This document shows positions 28,840 to 38,402 of a DNA stretch of 64,000 nucleotides, one piece after another. The stretch comes from Brevundimonas sp. SGAir0440. Its GTDB lineage: Bacteria; Pseudomonadota; Alphaproteobacteria; Caulobacterales; Caulobacteraceae. How positions within the stretch are numbered: position 1 is the first letter of the stretch; each line of letters starts with the position of its first letter. Position numbers and translations under genes: made by a program. The stretch spans positions 558,001-622,000 of the forward strand of contig NZ_CP039435.1 in the NCBI RefSeq assembly GCF_005484585.1, read 5' to 3'. Under the pieces are notes generated by a model. That model was not told the origin of the DNA, searched no databases, and saw nothing but the letters and a program-made list of their open reading frames with translations.

Positions 28840-31038
28840 ATGCATAGACGCCAGCTTCTCATTGCGGGCGGCAGCCTGATGGCCCTGTCGGCCTGTGCCT
28901 CAACGGGGGCTTCCACGGGCGCGACCTCGGGCGGGTCCGCTGCGGCGCCGTCCGCCGCCAGCGTCGCCGAGGAAGCGCGCATCGCCCGCGCCGTCCTGCC
29001 CCGCCAGACGCCGCGCGCCGAGCTGCTGCAGGCCTGGACCGGGAAGTATGATGGCGTTCCGCCCTTCGACAAGGTAACGCCGGCCAAGCTGCGCGAAGCC
29101 ATGCTGGAAGGCATCGAACTGCAACGCGCCGATATCGCCGCCATCGCCAACAACCCCGAGGCCCCGACCTTCGCCAACACCATGGCGGCGCTGGAGCTGG
29201 CCGGCGAGCCGCTGGACCGGGCGTCCAACGTCTATGGCGTCATGACCTCCAACATCGGCGGCGAAGCTTATGACGCGGTCGACACCGAGCTGTCGCCGCT
29301 GCTGTCCGCGGCTTCCGACGAGATCACCTTCAACGAGAAGCTGTTCCAGCGGGTCAAGGCCGTCGCCGACACCGCGGACGCGGCGGGCCTCAGCGCCCAG
29401 CAGAAGCGTCTGGCCGAGCGTCGCCGCGACGCCTTCATCCGTTCGGGCGCCAATCTGGACGCGGCCGGCAAGGCCGAACTTGGCCGGATCAACACCGCTC
29501 TGTCCAACGCCTTCACCCGCTTCGGCCAGAAGGTCGTCGCCGATGAGAATTCCTGGACGCTGATCCCCAACGAGGCCGGCGTGCGGGGCCTGCCCGACTC
29601 CAACAAGGCGGCCGCCGCCAGCGCGGCGCGCAGCCGCAACCTGCAAGGCTGGGCGATCCTGAACACGCGTTCGGCGGTCGATCCCTTCCTGACCTTCGCC
29701 GACGATCGGGCCCTGCGCGAGCAGGTCTGGAAGAAGTTCGTCAATCGCGGCGACAACGGCGACGCCAACGACACCAACTCGACCATCGCCGAGATCGTGA
29801 AGCTGCGCGACCAACGCGCCAAGCTGCTGGGCTATCGCAACCACGCCGAACTGCGCATGCAGGACACGATGGCCAAGACCCCGGCCAATGCTCAGGCCCT
29901 GATGGACCGCGTCTGGGCGCCGGCCAAGGCCCGCGTCGCCGAGGAAGTCGCCGACATGAAGGCGATCGCCGGTTTCGACATCGAGCCATGGGACTACCTC
30001 TACTTCGCCGAGAAGGTGCGCAAGGCCAAGTACGACCTGGATCAGAACCAGCTGAAACCCTACTTCGAGCTGAACGCGGTCCGCGCCGGCTCCTTCGCCA
30101 TGGCCGAGCGCCTGTACGGCTTCCAGTTCAAGAAGCTGCCCAAGGGTTCGGTGCCGACCTTCGAGCCGGACGTCGAGGCCTATGAGGTCTATGACAAGAG
30201 CCGCGACGGCCGCCTGATCGGTCTCTACTACACCGACGACTACGCCCGTCCGGGCAAGCGTTCGGGCGCCTGGATGACCACCTATCGGTCGTTCTCGCAG
30301 CTGGACGGCTCCAAGGTCATACTGGCGTCGAACAACAACAACTTCACCAAGCCGGAGCCGGGCGAGCCCGTGCTGATCTCGCTGGACGACGCCGAGACCC
30401 TGTTCCACGAATTCGGCCACGCCCTGCACTATCTGTCGTCGGTGGTGACCTATCCGTCGTACGGCAATACGCCGCGCGACTTCGTGGAATATCCGTCGCA
30501 GGTGCACGAGCACTGGGTGCTGAGCCGCCCGATCCTGGACGGCTATCTGAAGCACTATCAGACGGGCGCGGCCATGCCGGCCGAACTGGTCAACAAGATC
30601 GAGGCCGCCGCCACCTTTAACCAGGGCTATGCGACGGTCAGCTATCTGTCCTCGGCCATCGTGGACATGGACCTGCACACCCAGGCCGTGCCGCCGACGG
30701 ATATCGACGCGTTCGAAAAGGCCAGCCTGGCGCGGATCGGCATGCCCAAGGAGATCGTGATGCGGCACCGCCTGCCGCAGTTCAATCACCTGTTCACGTC
30801 GGACGCCTATTCGGCGGGCTACTACAGCTATCTGTGGTCAGAGACGATGGACGCCGACACCTGGGCCTATTTCGAAGAGTCGGGCGACGTATTCAATCCG
30901 GACATCGCCGGCCGCTTCAAGTCGATCATGCTGGCGCCCGGCAACACCACGGACCGCGCCGAAGCCTATCGCGCCTTCCGCGGCCGCGACCCGGACGTGG
31001 CGGCCCTGCTGAAGGTCCGGGGCTTCCCGGTCTCTTGA
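28840..31038 (+). CDS. M3-family zinc metallopeptidase, exported lipoprotein
   Basis: 732 residues of the oligopeptidase/Dcp type, cleaving short peptides. The zinc motif HEFGH is at 523-527, followed by the third ligand Glu region. The N-terminus MHRRQLLIAGGSLMALSAC combines twin Arg with a lipobox, suggesting Tat export and lipid anchoring; E. coli Dcp and OpdA lack this. The ATG has GGAG at 7 bases. A strong terminator follows. Confidence 0.92.
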   Translation: MHRRQLLIAGGSLMALSACASTGASTGATSGGSAAAPSAASVAEEARIARAVLPRQTPRAELLQAWTGKYDGVPPFDKVTPAKLREAMLEGIELQRADIAAIANNPEAPTFANTMAALELAGEPLDRASNVYGVMTSNIGGEAYDAVDTELSPLLSAASDEITFNEKLFQRVKAVADTADAAGLSAQQKRLAERRRDAFIRSGANLDAAGKAELGRINTALSNAFTRFGQKVVADENSWTLIPNEAGVRGLPDSNKAAAASAARSRNLQGWAILNTRSAVDPFLTFADDRALREQVWKKFVNRGDNGDANDTNSTIAEIVKLRDQRAKLLGYRNHAELRMQDTMAKTPANAQALMDRVWAPAKARVAEEVADMKAIAGFDIEPWDYLYFAEKVRKAKYDLDQNQLKPYFELNAVRAGSFAMAERLYGFQFKKLPKGSVPTFEPDVEAYEVYDKSRDGRLIGLYYTDDYARPGKRSGAWMTTYRSFSQLDGSKVILASNNNNFTKPEPGEPVLISLDDAETLFHEFGHALHYLSSVVTYPSYGNTPRDFVEYPSQVHEHWVLSRPILDGYLKHYQTGAAMPAELVNKIEAAATFNQGYATVSYLSSAIVDMDLHTQAVPPTDIDAFEKASLARIGMPKEIVMRHRLPQFNHLFTSDAYSAGYYSYLWSETMDADTWAYFEESGDVFNPDIAGRFKSIMLAPGNTTDRAEAYRAFRGRDPDVAALLKVRGFPVS

Positions 31039-31087
31039 TCAAGGGCGCTAGCGCGCTTCGCGCGACTTGAGCGCATTCGTGAACCTG

Positions 31088-31122
31088 ACGGCCGGCGGAG
31101 CGATCCGCCGGCCGTTTCGTTT
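31088..31122 (+). terminator. Terminator after the M3 peptidase gene
   Basis: Perfect 12-bp G+C-rich stem (31088-31099 with 31104-31115), loop GCGA, then TTCGTTT. Confidence 0.85.
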
Positions 31123-31176
31123 GGCTGAAACCTGGCCTAGAGCAGGTCGAGACCCGCGCAGATCCCGGAACCCCGC

Positions 31177-32142
31177 ATGACCGTCGTCGCCTCCTACGTC
31201 TATCGCGACGGTCAGCGCGTGCGAGAGGCGCCGTTGACGCCCGAGGGGCTGGCGCTGGAGCCGGGTGAGTTCGTCTGGATCGGCCTTTACGATCCGACGG
31301 ACGCCGAGATCGACGTCCTGGTGGAACGGTTTAAGCTGCACCCGCTGGCGGTAGAGGACGCCTTGGCGGCGCACCAGATGCCCAAGGTCGAGGTCTATGG
31401 CCGCGAACTGTTCGTCGTGGCGCGCACGGCGATGAAGATCGACGACCGGCTGGCCTATGGCGAGACGCACGTCTTCGTCGGCGACGACCATGTGGTCAGC
31501 ATCCGCCACGGCTCGGCTCGCGCCCACAACCATCTGCGCACACAGCTGGAAGCCTCGCCCCTGCAGCTGAAAAAGGGTCCCGATTTCGTCCTGCACGGCA
31601 TTCTGGACTTCATCGTCGACGCCTATGCCCCCATCGTCGATGATGTCGAGGACAGCGTTCTGGAGATGGAGCAGCGGACGCTGGACGCCTTCCTGTCGCG
31701 CCTGGAAATCCGCCGGCTCTTCACCCTGCGGCGCGAGCTGCTGAAATTCCGGCGCATCCTGGGGCCGATGGAGGAGGTTCTGGGGCGTCTCCAATCGCTG
31801 GACCTGCCCTGCATCGATCCGGACGTGCGGCCCTATTTCCGCGACGTGGGCGACCACGTGCGGCGGGTGAACAGCCGGCTGGGGGGATTGAACGACATCC
31901 TGTCGTCGGTGTTCGAAGTGGCTAACCTGCTGGAGCAGCAGCGTCAGGGGCTGATCACGCGCAAGCTGGCCGCCTGGGCCGCCATCCTGGCGGTGCCGAC
32001 GGCCATCGCCGGCATCTACGGCATGAACTTCGAACACATGCCCGAGCTGCGCTGGGAATACGGATACTATGCGGTCCTGGTCGTGATCGCGGCCATCTGC
32101 GCGGCGCTGTATGTGACGTTCAAACGGACGAAGTGGTTGTAG
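31177..32142 (+). CDS. corA: CorA-type magnesium/cobalt transporter
   Basis: 321 residues. A long soluble N-terminal domain is followed by two C-terminal membrane helices with the signature GMN in IAGIYGMNFEHMPEL. The homopentameric channel admits Mg2+ and Co2+. Its stop abuts the ppc stop on the other strand (32142/32143). Confidence 0.93.
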   Translation: MTVVASYVYRDGQRVREAPLTPEGLALEPGEFVWIGLYDPTDAEIDVLVERFKLHPLAVEDALAAHQMPKVEVYGRELFVVARTAMKIDDRLAYGETHVFVGDDHVVSIRHGSARAHNHLRTQLEASPLQLKKGPDFVLHGILDFIVDAYAPIVDDVEDSVLEMEQRTLDAFLSRLEIRRLFTLRRELLKFRRILGPMEEVLGRLQSLDLPCIDPDVRPYFRDVGDHVRRVNSRLGGLNDILSSVFEVANLLEQQRQGLITRKLAAWAAILAVPTAIAGIYGMNFEHMPELRWEYGYYAVLVVIAAICAALYVTFKRTKWL

Positions 32143-34842
32143 TCAGCCGCTGTTCCTCAGCCCTGCCGCCACGCCGTTGATGGCCAGAAGGATGCCCTCG
32201 CGGACGCGGGGGTCGTCATCGCCTGTGCGGCGGCGGCGGATCAGTTCGATCTGGACGTGGTTCAGCGGCTCGACATAGGGCATGCGCAGCCGGATCAGCC
32301 GGTCCAGCTCGGGCTGGCCGCCCAGCAGGGCGTCATGGCCGGTGATGGCCAGGATGGCGTCATGGGTGCGCTGCCACTCCTCGCGGATTTCGCCATAGAT
32401 GCGCGACGCCAGAGACGCATCGGGCACCAGGGTCGCATAGCGACGGGCGATGGTCATGTCGGACTTGGCCATGACCATCTCCATATTCTGGACCAGGGTC
32501 TTGAAGAAGGGCCAGGCCTCGGCCATCGCTTTCAGCTCGCCCATGTCCTTGCCCTGCACGGCCGAGCCGAAGCCGAACCAGCCGGGCAGCATGACTCGGC
32601 TTTGCGACCAGCTGAACACCCAGGGAATGGCCCGTAGATCCTCGATCCGCGTCGAGGCGGTGCGCGATGATGGGCGCGAGCCGATCTTCAGATCGGCGAT
32701 CTCGGCGATGGGAGTGGCGGCGCGGTAGTAGTCGACGAAGCCGTCGGTCTCATAGACCAGCCTGCGATAGGCGGCCATCGAACGCGCCGACAGGTCCGAC
32801 AAGGTCGCGCCGTGTTCTGCGGTGAAGGCGTGATCCGTTCCCTTGCCCAGCGAGGCCAGCATGGCGCCGCAGGTCAGGGCGTCCAGATTGCGAAGCGCGA
32901 TCTCCGGCTCACCATATTTGTTGGCGATCACCTCGCCCTGTTCGGTGGTGCGGATGCGGCCCTGGACCGTGCCTTCCGGCTGGGCCAGGACGCCGGCGAA
33001 GGACGAACCGCCGCCGCGCCCGACCGTGCCGCCGCGCCCATGGAACAGCTGCAGCTTCAGCCCGTGCGCTTGCGTCACCTCGACCAGAGCGCGCGAGGCC
33101 TCGTGCAGCTCCCAGCCCGAGGTCAGGTAGGAGCCGTCCTTGTTGGAGTCCGAATAGCCGATCATCACCTCCTGGACCCCGCGCGCGTGGGCGACGGCGA
33201 GGGCCGACGGCTCCTGCAGCAGCCGCTCCAGCGTAGGGCGCGCGGCGCGCAAGTCCTCGATGGTCTCGAACAGGGGGGCGGCCTGGATGGGGCAGGCGGC
33301 CGGGTCTTCGGGGCGGTAGAGACCGACTTCCTTGAGCAGCAGATAGACTTCCAGCAGGTCGGATGCCGCGTCCGTCTTGGACACGATATGGGTGCGGATG
33401 GCCTGGGGGCCGAAGGCGGCGAGTGCGGTCGCGGCCGCCTGAAGGATGGCGCGCTCCTTCAGCGTTTCCGGCTCATAGTCGGCATAGGGGCTGAACAGCA
33501 GGCGCGACGAGGCCAGTTCGGCGGCCAGCACCTTCAGGCGGCTTTCTTCGTCCAGCGCCAGATAGTCGGACTGGACGCCCGCGACCTTCAGCAAGTCGGC
33601 GACGACGCGCTCATGGACGTCGGCGTTCTGGCGCATGTCCAGGGTCGCCATATGGAAGCCGAACACCTCGACCGCCGTGATCAGGTCGCTGAGCCGGTCG
33701 TCGGCGAAGACGCCGCCGTGGTGCGAGACCAGGCTGTCGTGAAGCGTCTTCAGATCGGCCTCGAAGGCGTCAGGGCCGGGATAGGGTTCGGCCTGGACCG
33801 CGGGACGACGAGGCGGCGGGGCGTCGCCCAGCTTCTCGTGCGTGGCGGCCAGGCGGGCATAGACACCGGTCAGGGCGCGGCGATAGGGCTCGTCCGCGCG
33901 ATGGGGCGAGGGGTCATGGGCGGCGTCGGCCAGGGCCTGAAGCTCGGGCGACACTTGCGCCAGTTCGGCCGCGAGGCTGAGCTCGGCGCCCAGGGCGTGG
34001 ACCTCGTCCAGATAGAAGGTCAGCACGGCCCGCGCCTGGGTGCGGAAGGCGGCGGCCATGACCGTGGCGTCCACGTTCGGATTGCCGTCGCGGTCGCCGC
34101 CGACCCAGGTGCCGACGCGCATGAAGGGCTTCAGCTCGGGCGCCTCCAGCAACCGCCGCCAGGCCGATAACTGCTTGGGCGCGACGTGCAGGAAGATGCG
34201 GTCCAGGAAGGAGACGACCGTGTCGATCTCGTCCTGCACCACCAGGCCCTGGGTGCGGACCAGACGCGTGGCCCACAGGATGACGATCTGGCGGCGCAGC
34301 GGTTCGGCGATGGCCTCCAGGGTGCAGGCGTCGCCGGCCTTGTCGCAGGCGTCCAGCAGGTCGGTGATGGCGGCGATGCGGTCGATGACGCTCTTGCGCC
34401 GGACCTCGGACGGGTGGGCGGTCAGGACGGGGGAGACCAGTGACTGATCCAGCAGGGCGCGCACGGCCTCGCGATCCACCCCCTGATCGGCCAGCCGCTT
34501 CAGCGCGCCTTCCGGCGTGTCGGGCCGGGCGCCGGCCACGGCCTGGCTCTGGGCGCGACGGCGGGTGGAGCGATCCTCGGCGATATTGGCCAGCAGCGAG
34601 AACAAGGCGAAGCCGTGCGCCAGACCGGCCGCCTGATCCACCGACATAGCGGTCAGCAGCTTCTCAAGACGCTTGGCGGGGTGCGAGGCCGGGTCGCGGT
34701 GATAGGCGATTGACGCCTGGCGCACCGCCTCGACATGGTCGAACAGGGCCTGGCCGCCCTCGTCGCGGATGATGTCGCCCAGAATGCCGCCCAGCAGTCG
34801 AACTTCGTCACGCAGGGCGTCGTCGGCGGCGGGGCTCATCAT
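32143..34842 (-). CDS. ppc: Phosphoenolpyruvate carboxylase
   Basis: 899 residues; carboxylates PEP to oxaloacetate to refill the TCA cycle. Conserved segments include VLTAHPSEVRRKS with the catalytic His, VGTWVGGDRDGNPNV, IGYSDSNKDGSYLTSGW and FHGRGGTVGRGGG. The C-terminus ends RNSG with the conserved Gly. Of two consecutive ATGs (34842, 34839) the first has AGGA at 8 bases. Divergent from the deacetylase gene. Confidence 0.96.
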   Translation of the reverse strand: MMSPAADDALRDEVRLLGGILGDIIRDEGGQALFDHVEAVRQASIAYHRDPASHPAKRLEKLLTAMSVDQAAGLAHGFALFSLLANIAEDRSTRRRAQSQAVAGARPDTPEGALKRLADQGVDREAVRALLDQSLVSPVLTAHPSEVRRKSVIDRIAAITDLLDACDKAGDACTLEAIAEPLRRQIVILWATRLVRTQGLVVQDEIDTVVSFLDRIFLHVAPKQLSAWRRLLEAPELKPFMRVGTWVGGDRDGNPNVDATVMAAAFRTQARAVLTFYLDEVHALGAELSLAAELAQVSPELQALADAAHDPSPHRADEPYRRALTGVYARLAATHEKLGDAPPPRRPAVQAEPYPGPDAFEADLKTLHDSLVSHHGGVFADDRLSDLITAVEVFGFHMATLDMRQNADVHERVVADLLKVAGVQSDYLALDEESRLKVLAAELASSRLLFSPYADYEPETLKERAILQAAATALAAFGPQAIRTHIVSKTDAASDLLEVYLLLKEVGLYRPEDPAACPIQAAPLFETIEDLRAARPTLERLLQEPSALAVAHARGVQEVMIGYSDSNKDGSYLTSGWELHEASRALVEVTQAHGLKLQLFHGRGGTVGRGGGSSFAGVLAQPEGTVQGRIRTTEQGEVIANKYGEPEIALRNLDALTCGAMLASLGKGTDHAFTAEHGATLSDLSARSMAAYRRLVYETDGFVDYYRAATPIAEIADLKIGSRPSSRTASTRIEDLRAIPWVFSWSQSRVMLPGWFGFGSAVQGKDMGELKAMAEAWPFFKTLVQNMEMVMAKSDMTIARRYATLVPDASLASRIYGEIREEWQRTHDAILAITGHDALLGGQPELDRLIRLRMPYVEPLNHVQIELIRRRRTGDDDPRVREGILLAINGVAAGLRNSG

Positions 34843-35033
34843 CTGAAATATCCTGGGTCGGCACGGGGAGATGGGCATCTGGAAGGTCGAAGTCGCCCGC
34901 GTCAACGCACGATCCGTGACAGCCGCCCCCAGAAATCACCGCGTCGATCATGGTGAACCGCCCGTTAGGGTTTCTTAACCGACGGCGCGCGATGATGCGA
35001 GCGTAGGATTCCAGATCGGTTCCACTCTTGCCC

Positions 35034-36224
35034 ATGTTCGCCAAACGCCAATCCGCACTCGCCGCAACCGCCGGGACCGCCCCGCGCGCCAAGGACGGCC
35101 CGAGCCTGAAACCTGTCGTCGACGCCCTGAAGAAGCCGCCGGTCGCGGCGGGTCTGGCGGGCTTGCTGCTGCTCAGCACCAGCGCCCTATTCCTGACGGT
35201 TCTGGGCGATCCCAAGGCGGGAACACCCTCGGCCCACGTCGCGCTGGAACGCGACGCGCCCGCACCGCAAGCGCCGGCCCCGACGGGTTTCGAAGCCTTC
35301 TCCATGGGCGCGATGGGGCTGTATCAGAATCTGGCTGGCGGCGCCGATCCGACCGCGGGCGGCGACGCCGTCATCACCCTGCCGGACGGCGGCAGCGTCT
35401 CGGGCCAGGGCGCGCCGATCACGGCGCCGGTCCATGCGGCTTCGCCCCTGGCCAAGGCCCCCATCGCCGGCCTGTCGCAGCCCGGATCGAACGGTCCCCT
35501 GCCGATGATCGCGCCCGACGGCCGCGTGCCGGCCCAGGCTTACGCTCGCCCGTTCCGACCGAACGGCAAGCCGCGCGTGTCGCTGATCGTCGGTGGGCTG
35601 GGACTGAACGCCGTTACGACGAGGGCGGCCATCGAACGCTTGCCGCCGGAGGTCACGCTCAGCTTCGTGCCCTATGCCGACAATCTGCAGGGCTGGATCG
35701 ACCAGGCGCGCGCCCAGGGCCATGAGGTCATGCTGGAAATGCCGATGGAGCCGACCGGCTATCCCGACAACGACCCCGGCCCCTATACGCTGCTGGCCGA
35801 CGGCGGCGCCGACGACGTGACCGCCAAGATGGACTGGCTGCTGAGCCGCGCCACCGGCTATTTCGGCGTGACCAACTATCTGGGCGACCGGTTCGCCGGG
35901 TCGGACACCGGCATGAACGCCTTTTTGAGCGTCCTGCGCCAGCGCGGCGTCGCCTTCCTGGACGACGGCTCGTTCCAGCGTCGGCCGGGCGCCTGGGCGC
36001 GGGCCAGCGCTGACCGCGTCATCGACCGGACGCAGTCGCCCGCCGCCATCGTCGCCGCCCTGAACGGTCTGGAAGCCCAGGCCAAGCTGCGCGGCTCGGC
36101 CCTGGGGGCCGGCTTCAGCTATCCGGTGACGGTCGAAGCCGTCGCCCGCTGGACCGCCGGTCTGGAACAGCGCGGCCTGCAACTGGCGCCGGCCTCTTCT
36201 ATGTCGATGCGGCCGGGGCGCTAG
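35034..36224 (+). CDS. Divergent polysaccharide deacetylase (YibQ-like)
   Basis: 396 residues. One membrane helix at about 38-58 anchors a Pro/Ala-rich linker and a C-terminal divergent polysaccharide deacetylase domain (about 180-396) containing RVSLIVGGLGLN, VTLSFVPYADN, VMLEMPMEPTGYP, GYFGVTNYLGDRF, FLDDGS. The usual catalytic Asp/His set is only partly recognisable, as usual in this subfamily. Likely a periplasmic envelope enzyme. Coupled to rppH by a one-base stop/start overlap; ATG at 35034 chosen over TTG at 35028. Confidence 0.85.
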   Translation: MFAKRQSALAATAGTAPRAKDGPSLKPVVDALKKPPVAAGLAGLLLLSTSALFLTVLGDPKAGTPSAHVALERDAPAPQAPAPTGFEAFSMGAMGLYQNLAGGADPTAGGDAVITLPDGGSVSGQGAPITAPVHAASPLAKAPIAGLSQPGSNGPLPMIAPDGRVPAQAYARPFRPNGKPRVSLIVGGLGLNAVTTRAAIERLPPEVTLSFVPYADNLQGWIDQARAQGHEVMLEMPMEPTGYPDNDPGPYTLLADGGADDVTAKMDWLLSRATGYFGVTNYLGDRFAGSDTGMNAFLSVLRQRGVAFLDDGSFQRRPGAWARASADRVIDRTQSPAAIVAALNGLEAQAKLRGSALGAGFSYPVTVEAVARWTAGLEQRGLQLAPASSMSMRPGR

Positions 36225-36700
36225 TGTCCGATCTCGACGCCTATCGGCCCAATGTCGGGGTCGTGCTGTTCAACCGCGACGGCCTGGTCTGGTACGGCCA
36301 GCGGCACGCTACGCCCGGCCCGCATAACTGGCAGTTCCCGCAAGGCGGCGTCGATGCGGGCGAGGACCTGGAAGCGGCCGCCCGCCGCGAACTGCATGAG
36401 GAGACCGGCGTCACCTCGATCGAACTGCTGGCGCGGACCGACGACTGGATCCTGTACGACTTCCCGCCCGAAGCCATGAATAACGCCAAGGCTTGGCGCG
36501 GTTTCAAAGGGCAGAAGCAGCAGTGGTTCGCCTTCCGCTTCACCGGCGACGAAGCCGAGATCGATCTGGCGGCCGACGACGAGGTCGAGTTCGACGCCTG
36601 GCGCTGGGGGCCGCTGTCGGACGCCTGCGACCTGATCGTGCCGTTCAAACGGCCGGCCTATGAACAGGTCGTCGCCGCGTTCTCGCACCTGGCGGCATAG
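36224..36700 (+). CDS. rppH: RNA pyrophosphohydrolase (Nudix)
   Basis: 158 residues with a GTG start. The Nudix box runs GGVDAGED... RELHEETGV (about residues 40-62). It opens with YRPNVGVVLFNRDG and includes WQFPQGGVD, diagnostic of RppH/IalA proteins, which remove pyrophosphate from mRNA 5' ends to start decay. Last gene before a terminator; coupled to the upstream deacetylase gene. Confidence 0.94.
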   Translation: MSDLDAYRPNVGVVLFNRDGLVWYGQRHATPGPHNWQFPQGGVDAGEDLEAAARRELHEETGVTSIELLARTDDWILYDFPPEAMNNAKAWRGFKGQKQQWFAFRFTGDEAEIDLAADDEVEFDAWRWGPLSDACDLIVPFKRPAYEQVVAAFSHLAA

Positions 36701-36727
36701 AAAAAGGGCGGCGCGAACGCCGCCCTT
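36701..36727. terminator. Terminator between rppH and hsp20
   Basis: 8-bp stem GGGCGGCG/CGCCGCCC (36706-36713, 36718-36725) with loop CGAA. On the minus strand it is followed by TTTTT, so it mainly serves hsp20; a weaker TT follows on the plus strand. Confidence 0.85.
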
Positions 36728-36749
36728 CCATAGTTCGCCTTGAAAAGGC

Positions 36750-37229
36750 TTAGGCTGCTTCAGCCTTTTTCTCGGCCTGGCCTTCGATCAGCGGCTGGCC
36801 GGCGCCGATTTCGATACGGCGGGGCTTCAGCGCCTCGGGCAGCTCGCGCTTCAGCGAGATCGAGAGCAGACCGTTGACCAGATTGGCGTCGTTGACGACG
36901 ACATAGTCGGCCAGCTGGAAGCGGCGCTCGAAATCGCGCTCGGCCAGACCGCGATGCAGGTAGGTCTTCTGCGTCGCCGTATCGTCGTTTGCGGTCTTGC
37001 GACCGGTCACGGTGAGCAGGTTTTCCTTCACCTCGATATTCAGCTCGTCGGGGCTGAAGCCGGCGACGGCGATCTCGATGCGATAGGCGTTCTCGCCCGT
37101 GGTCTCGATGTTGTAGGGGGGATAACCCGTGTCCTGGCTGGTCGCGCGCGAGGCGTTTTCCAGCAGATTGGCCAGACGGTCGAAGCCGACGGCCGAACGG
37201 TACAGCGGGGTGAAATCATAGGTACGCAT
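36750..37229 (-). CDS. Small heat-shock protein (Hsp20/IbpA type)
   Basis: 159 residues; ATP-independent holdase. The N-terminus [19 protein letters not shown] is typical of alphaproteobacterial class A sHsps. The alpha-crystallin domain (about 33-130) includes [19 protein letters not shown] and [18 protein letters not shown], and ends with [20 protein letters not shown] is 6 bases before the ATG and lies in a predicted small hairpin. A heat-shock-like promoter is about 130 bases upstream. Confidence 0.94.
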   Translation of the reverse strand: MRTYDFTPLYRSAVGFDRLANLLENASRATSQDTGYPPYNIETTGENAYRIEIAVAGFSPDELNIEVKENLLTVTGRKTANDDTATQKTYLHRGLAERDFERRFQLADYVVVNDANLVNGLLSISLKRELPEALKPRRIEIGAGQPLIEGQAEKKAEAA

Positions 37230-37285
37230 CAGCATCCTCCTGAGGATCAGCAAGGTTGAGCCGCCCGGCGTTTTGGCCCGGACGG
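37230..37285 (-). promoter_or_regulatory. Possible ROSE-like RNA thermometer in the hsp20 leader
   Basis: On the minus strand two hairpins precede the start. The near one pairs AUCCU (37247-37243) with AGGAU (37238-37234) over a 4-base loop and takes in half of the AGGAGG ribosome-binding site. The far one (37285-37261) has 8 pairs including a U-G wobble that would be an A-C mismatch on the plus strand. Occlusion of the ribosome-binding site at low temperature is the ROSE mechanism known for rhizobial sHsps. Confidence 0.5.
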
Positions 37286-37358
37286 TGGGAGATCAGATCG
37301 ACGACCCGAAACCGGCGCCGTCAGTCTGGAGAACCCGAAATCGGCGTCCTCGAGAGCA

Positions 37359-37387
37359 AAGATGGGAACCGACGAAACGGCGTCAAG
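37359..37387 (-). promoter_or_regulatory. Heat-shock sigma-32-like promoter of hsp20
   Basis: Minus-strand CTTGAC (37387-37382) and TCCCATCTT (37367-37359), close to the sigma-32 elements CTTGAA and CCCCATNT. The spacer is about 3 bases shorter than usual. The implied start near 37352 gives a leader of about 120 bases. Confidence 0.45.
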
Positions 37388-37500
37388 GGCGCCGCCGCGA
37401 CGATTTTGCTTGCGTCAAATCCGCCTGTGTCTCGCGAAGTTCATTTGCGCGGGCGGCCCGCCTGCCTATGGAGAACGACCTGAACCTGGAGCCCTCGATC

Positions 37501-38307
37501 ATGCGCCTTGCCGTCTACGGCCTCGCCGCCGTCCTGCTGTCCGCCGCCCCCGCCCTGGCCCAACAGTCGCCCCAGACCCAAGGCGCGTGGACGCCGCCGC
37601 GTTCGGCCCTGTCCAGCGCCATGCCGACCTTCTCCGACGACACGGCCTTGCAGACCGCCATCGCGGCCGAGACCCGGCCCGCCGCCGACCGGGCGCGCGA
37701 CGTCTATCGTCATCCGTATGAATCCCTGACCTTCTGGGGCCTGACGCCGGGCATGACGGTGGTGGAGATCGAGCCGGGCGGCGCCAGCTGGTGGCGGCAC
37801 ATCCTGGAACCCTATGCGGCGGCAACCGGCGGGCGTTATGTGCCGGTCAATCGCCCGCTCGAAAGCATGGGCGTGTCGGACGAAACCGCCGACTTCATCC
37901 TGGTGGCCCGCGCCTTCCACAATTGGTCGCGCGACGGCCGGACCCAGCCGTATCTGCAGGCCTTCTTCAAGGCCTTGAAGCCCGGCGGCGTGCTGGCCGT
38001 CGAACAGCACCGCAGCGCCGAGGGTCTGAATGTCGCTGACGTCGCCTCCACCGGCTATGTGCCTGAAAGCTACGTGATCCATGAGGCGCGCAACGCCGGC
38101 TTCGTGCTGGAGGCGCGCAGCGAGCTGAACGCCAATCCTAAGGACGACCACGATCACCCGTTCGGGGTCTGGACCCTGCCGCCGATCCGTCAGTCGGCTG
38201 CGCGCAACGACCCATCCGGCCGCACCCTGACGCCCGAGGAACGCGCCGCCTTCGACGCCATCGGCGAGAGCGACCGGATGACCCTGCGTTTCCGCAAGCC
38301 CGAATAG
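37501..38307 (+). CDS. Exported class I SAM-dependent methyltransferase-like protein (copy 1)
   Basis: 268 residues with a signal peptide (MRLAVYGLAAVLLSAAPALAQ). The core is a Rossmann methyltransferase: MTVVEIEPGGASWWRHIL (SAM motif I region), FHNWSRDG, LKPGGVLAVEQHR. It matches the predicted methyltransferases of COG4798, which carry signal peptides. The C-terminus IGESDRMTLRFRKPE is shared with the next gene. GGAG is 10 bases before the ATG. Where it would find SAM in the periplasm is unexplained. Confidence 0.8.
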   Translation: MRLAVYGLAAVLLSAAPALAQQSPQTQGAWTPPRSALSSAMPTFSDDTALQTAIAAETRPAADRARDVYRHPYESLTFWGLTPGMTVVEIEPGGASWWRHILEPYAAATGGRYVPVNRPLESMGVSDETADFILVARAFHNWSRDGRTQPYLQAFFKALKPGGVLAVEQHRSAEGLNVADVASTGYVPESYVIHEARNAGFVLEARSELNANPKDDHDHPFGVWTLPPIRQSAARNDPSGRTLTPEERAAFDAIGESDRMTLRFRKPE

Positions 38308-38402
38308 GCTGTCTTGCGTTTTGACCGGACCTGCGAACCCGATTAAGCCCAAGGCGTCAGGGTGCGTCGGACGCGGGTCCCGGCGTCCTGCGGAGGTTTT
38401 GA

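Noticed and set aside
34964..34980. TTAG/TTAA pair upstream of ppc and the deacetylase as a CtrA site
   Set aside because: Spacing is one base short and one half-site is imperfect.
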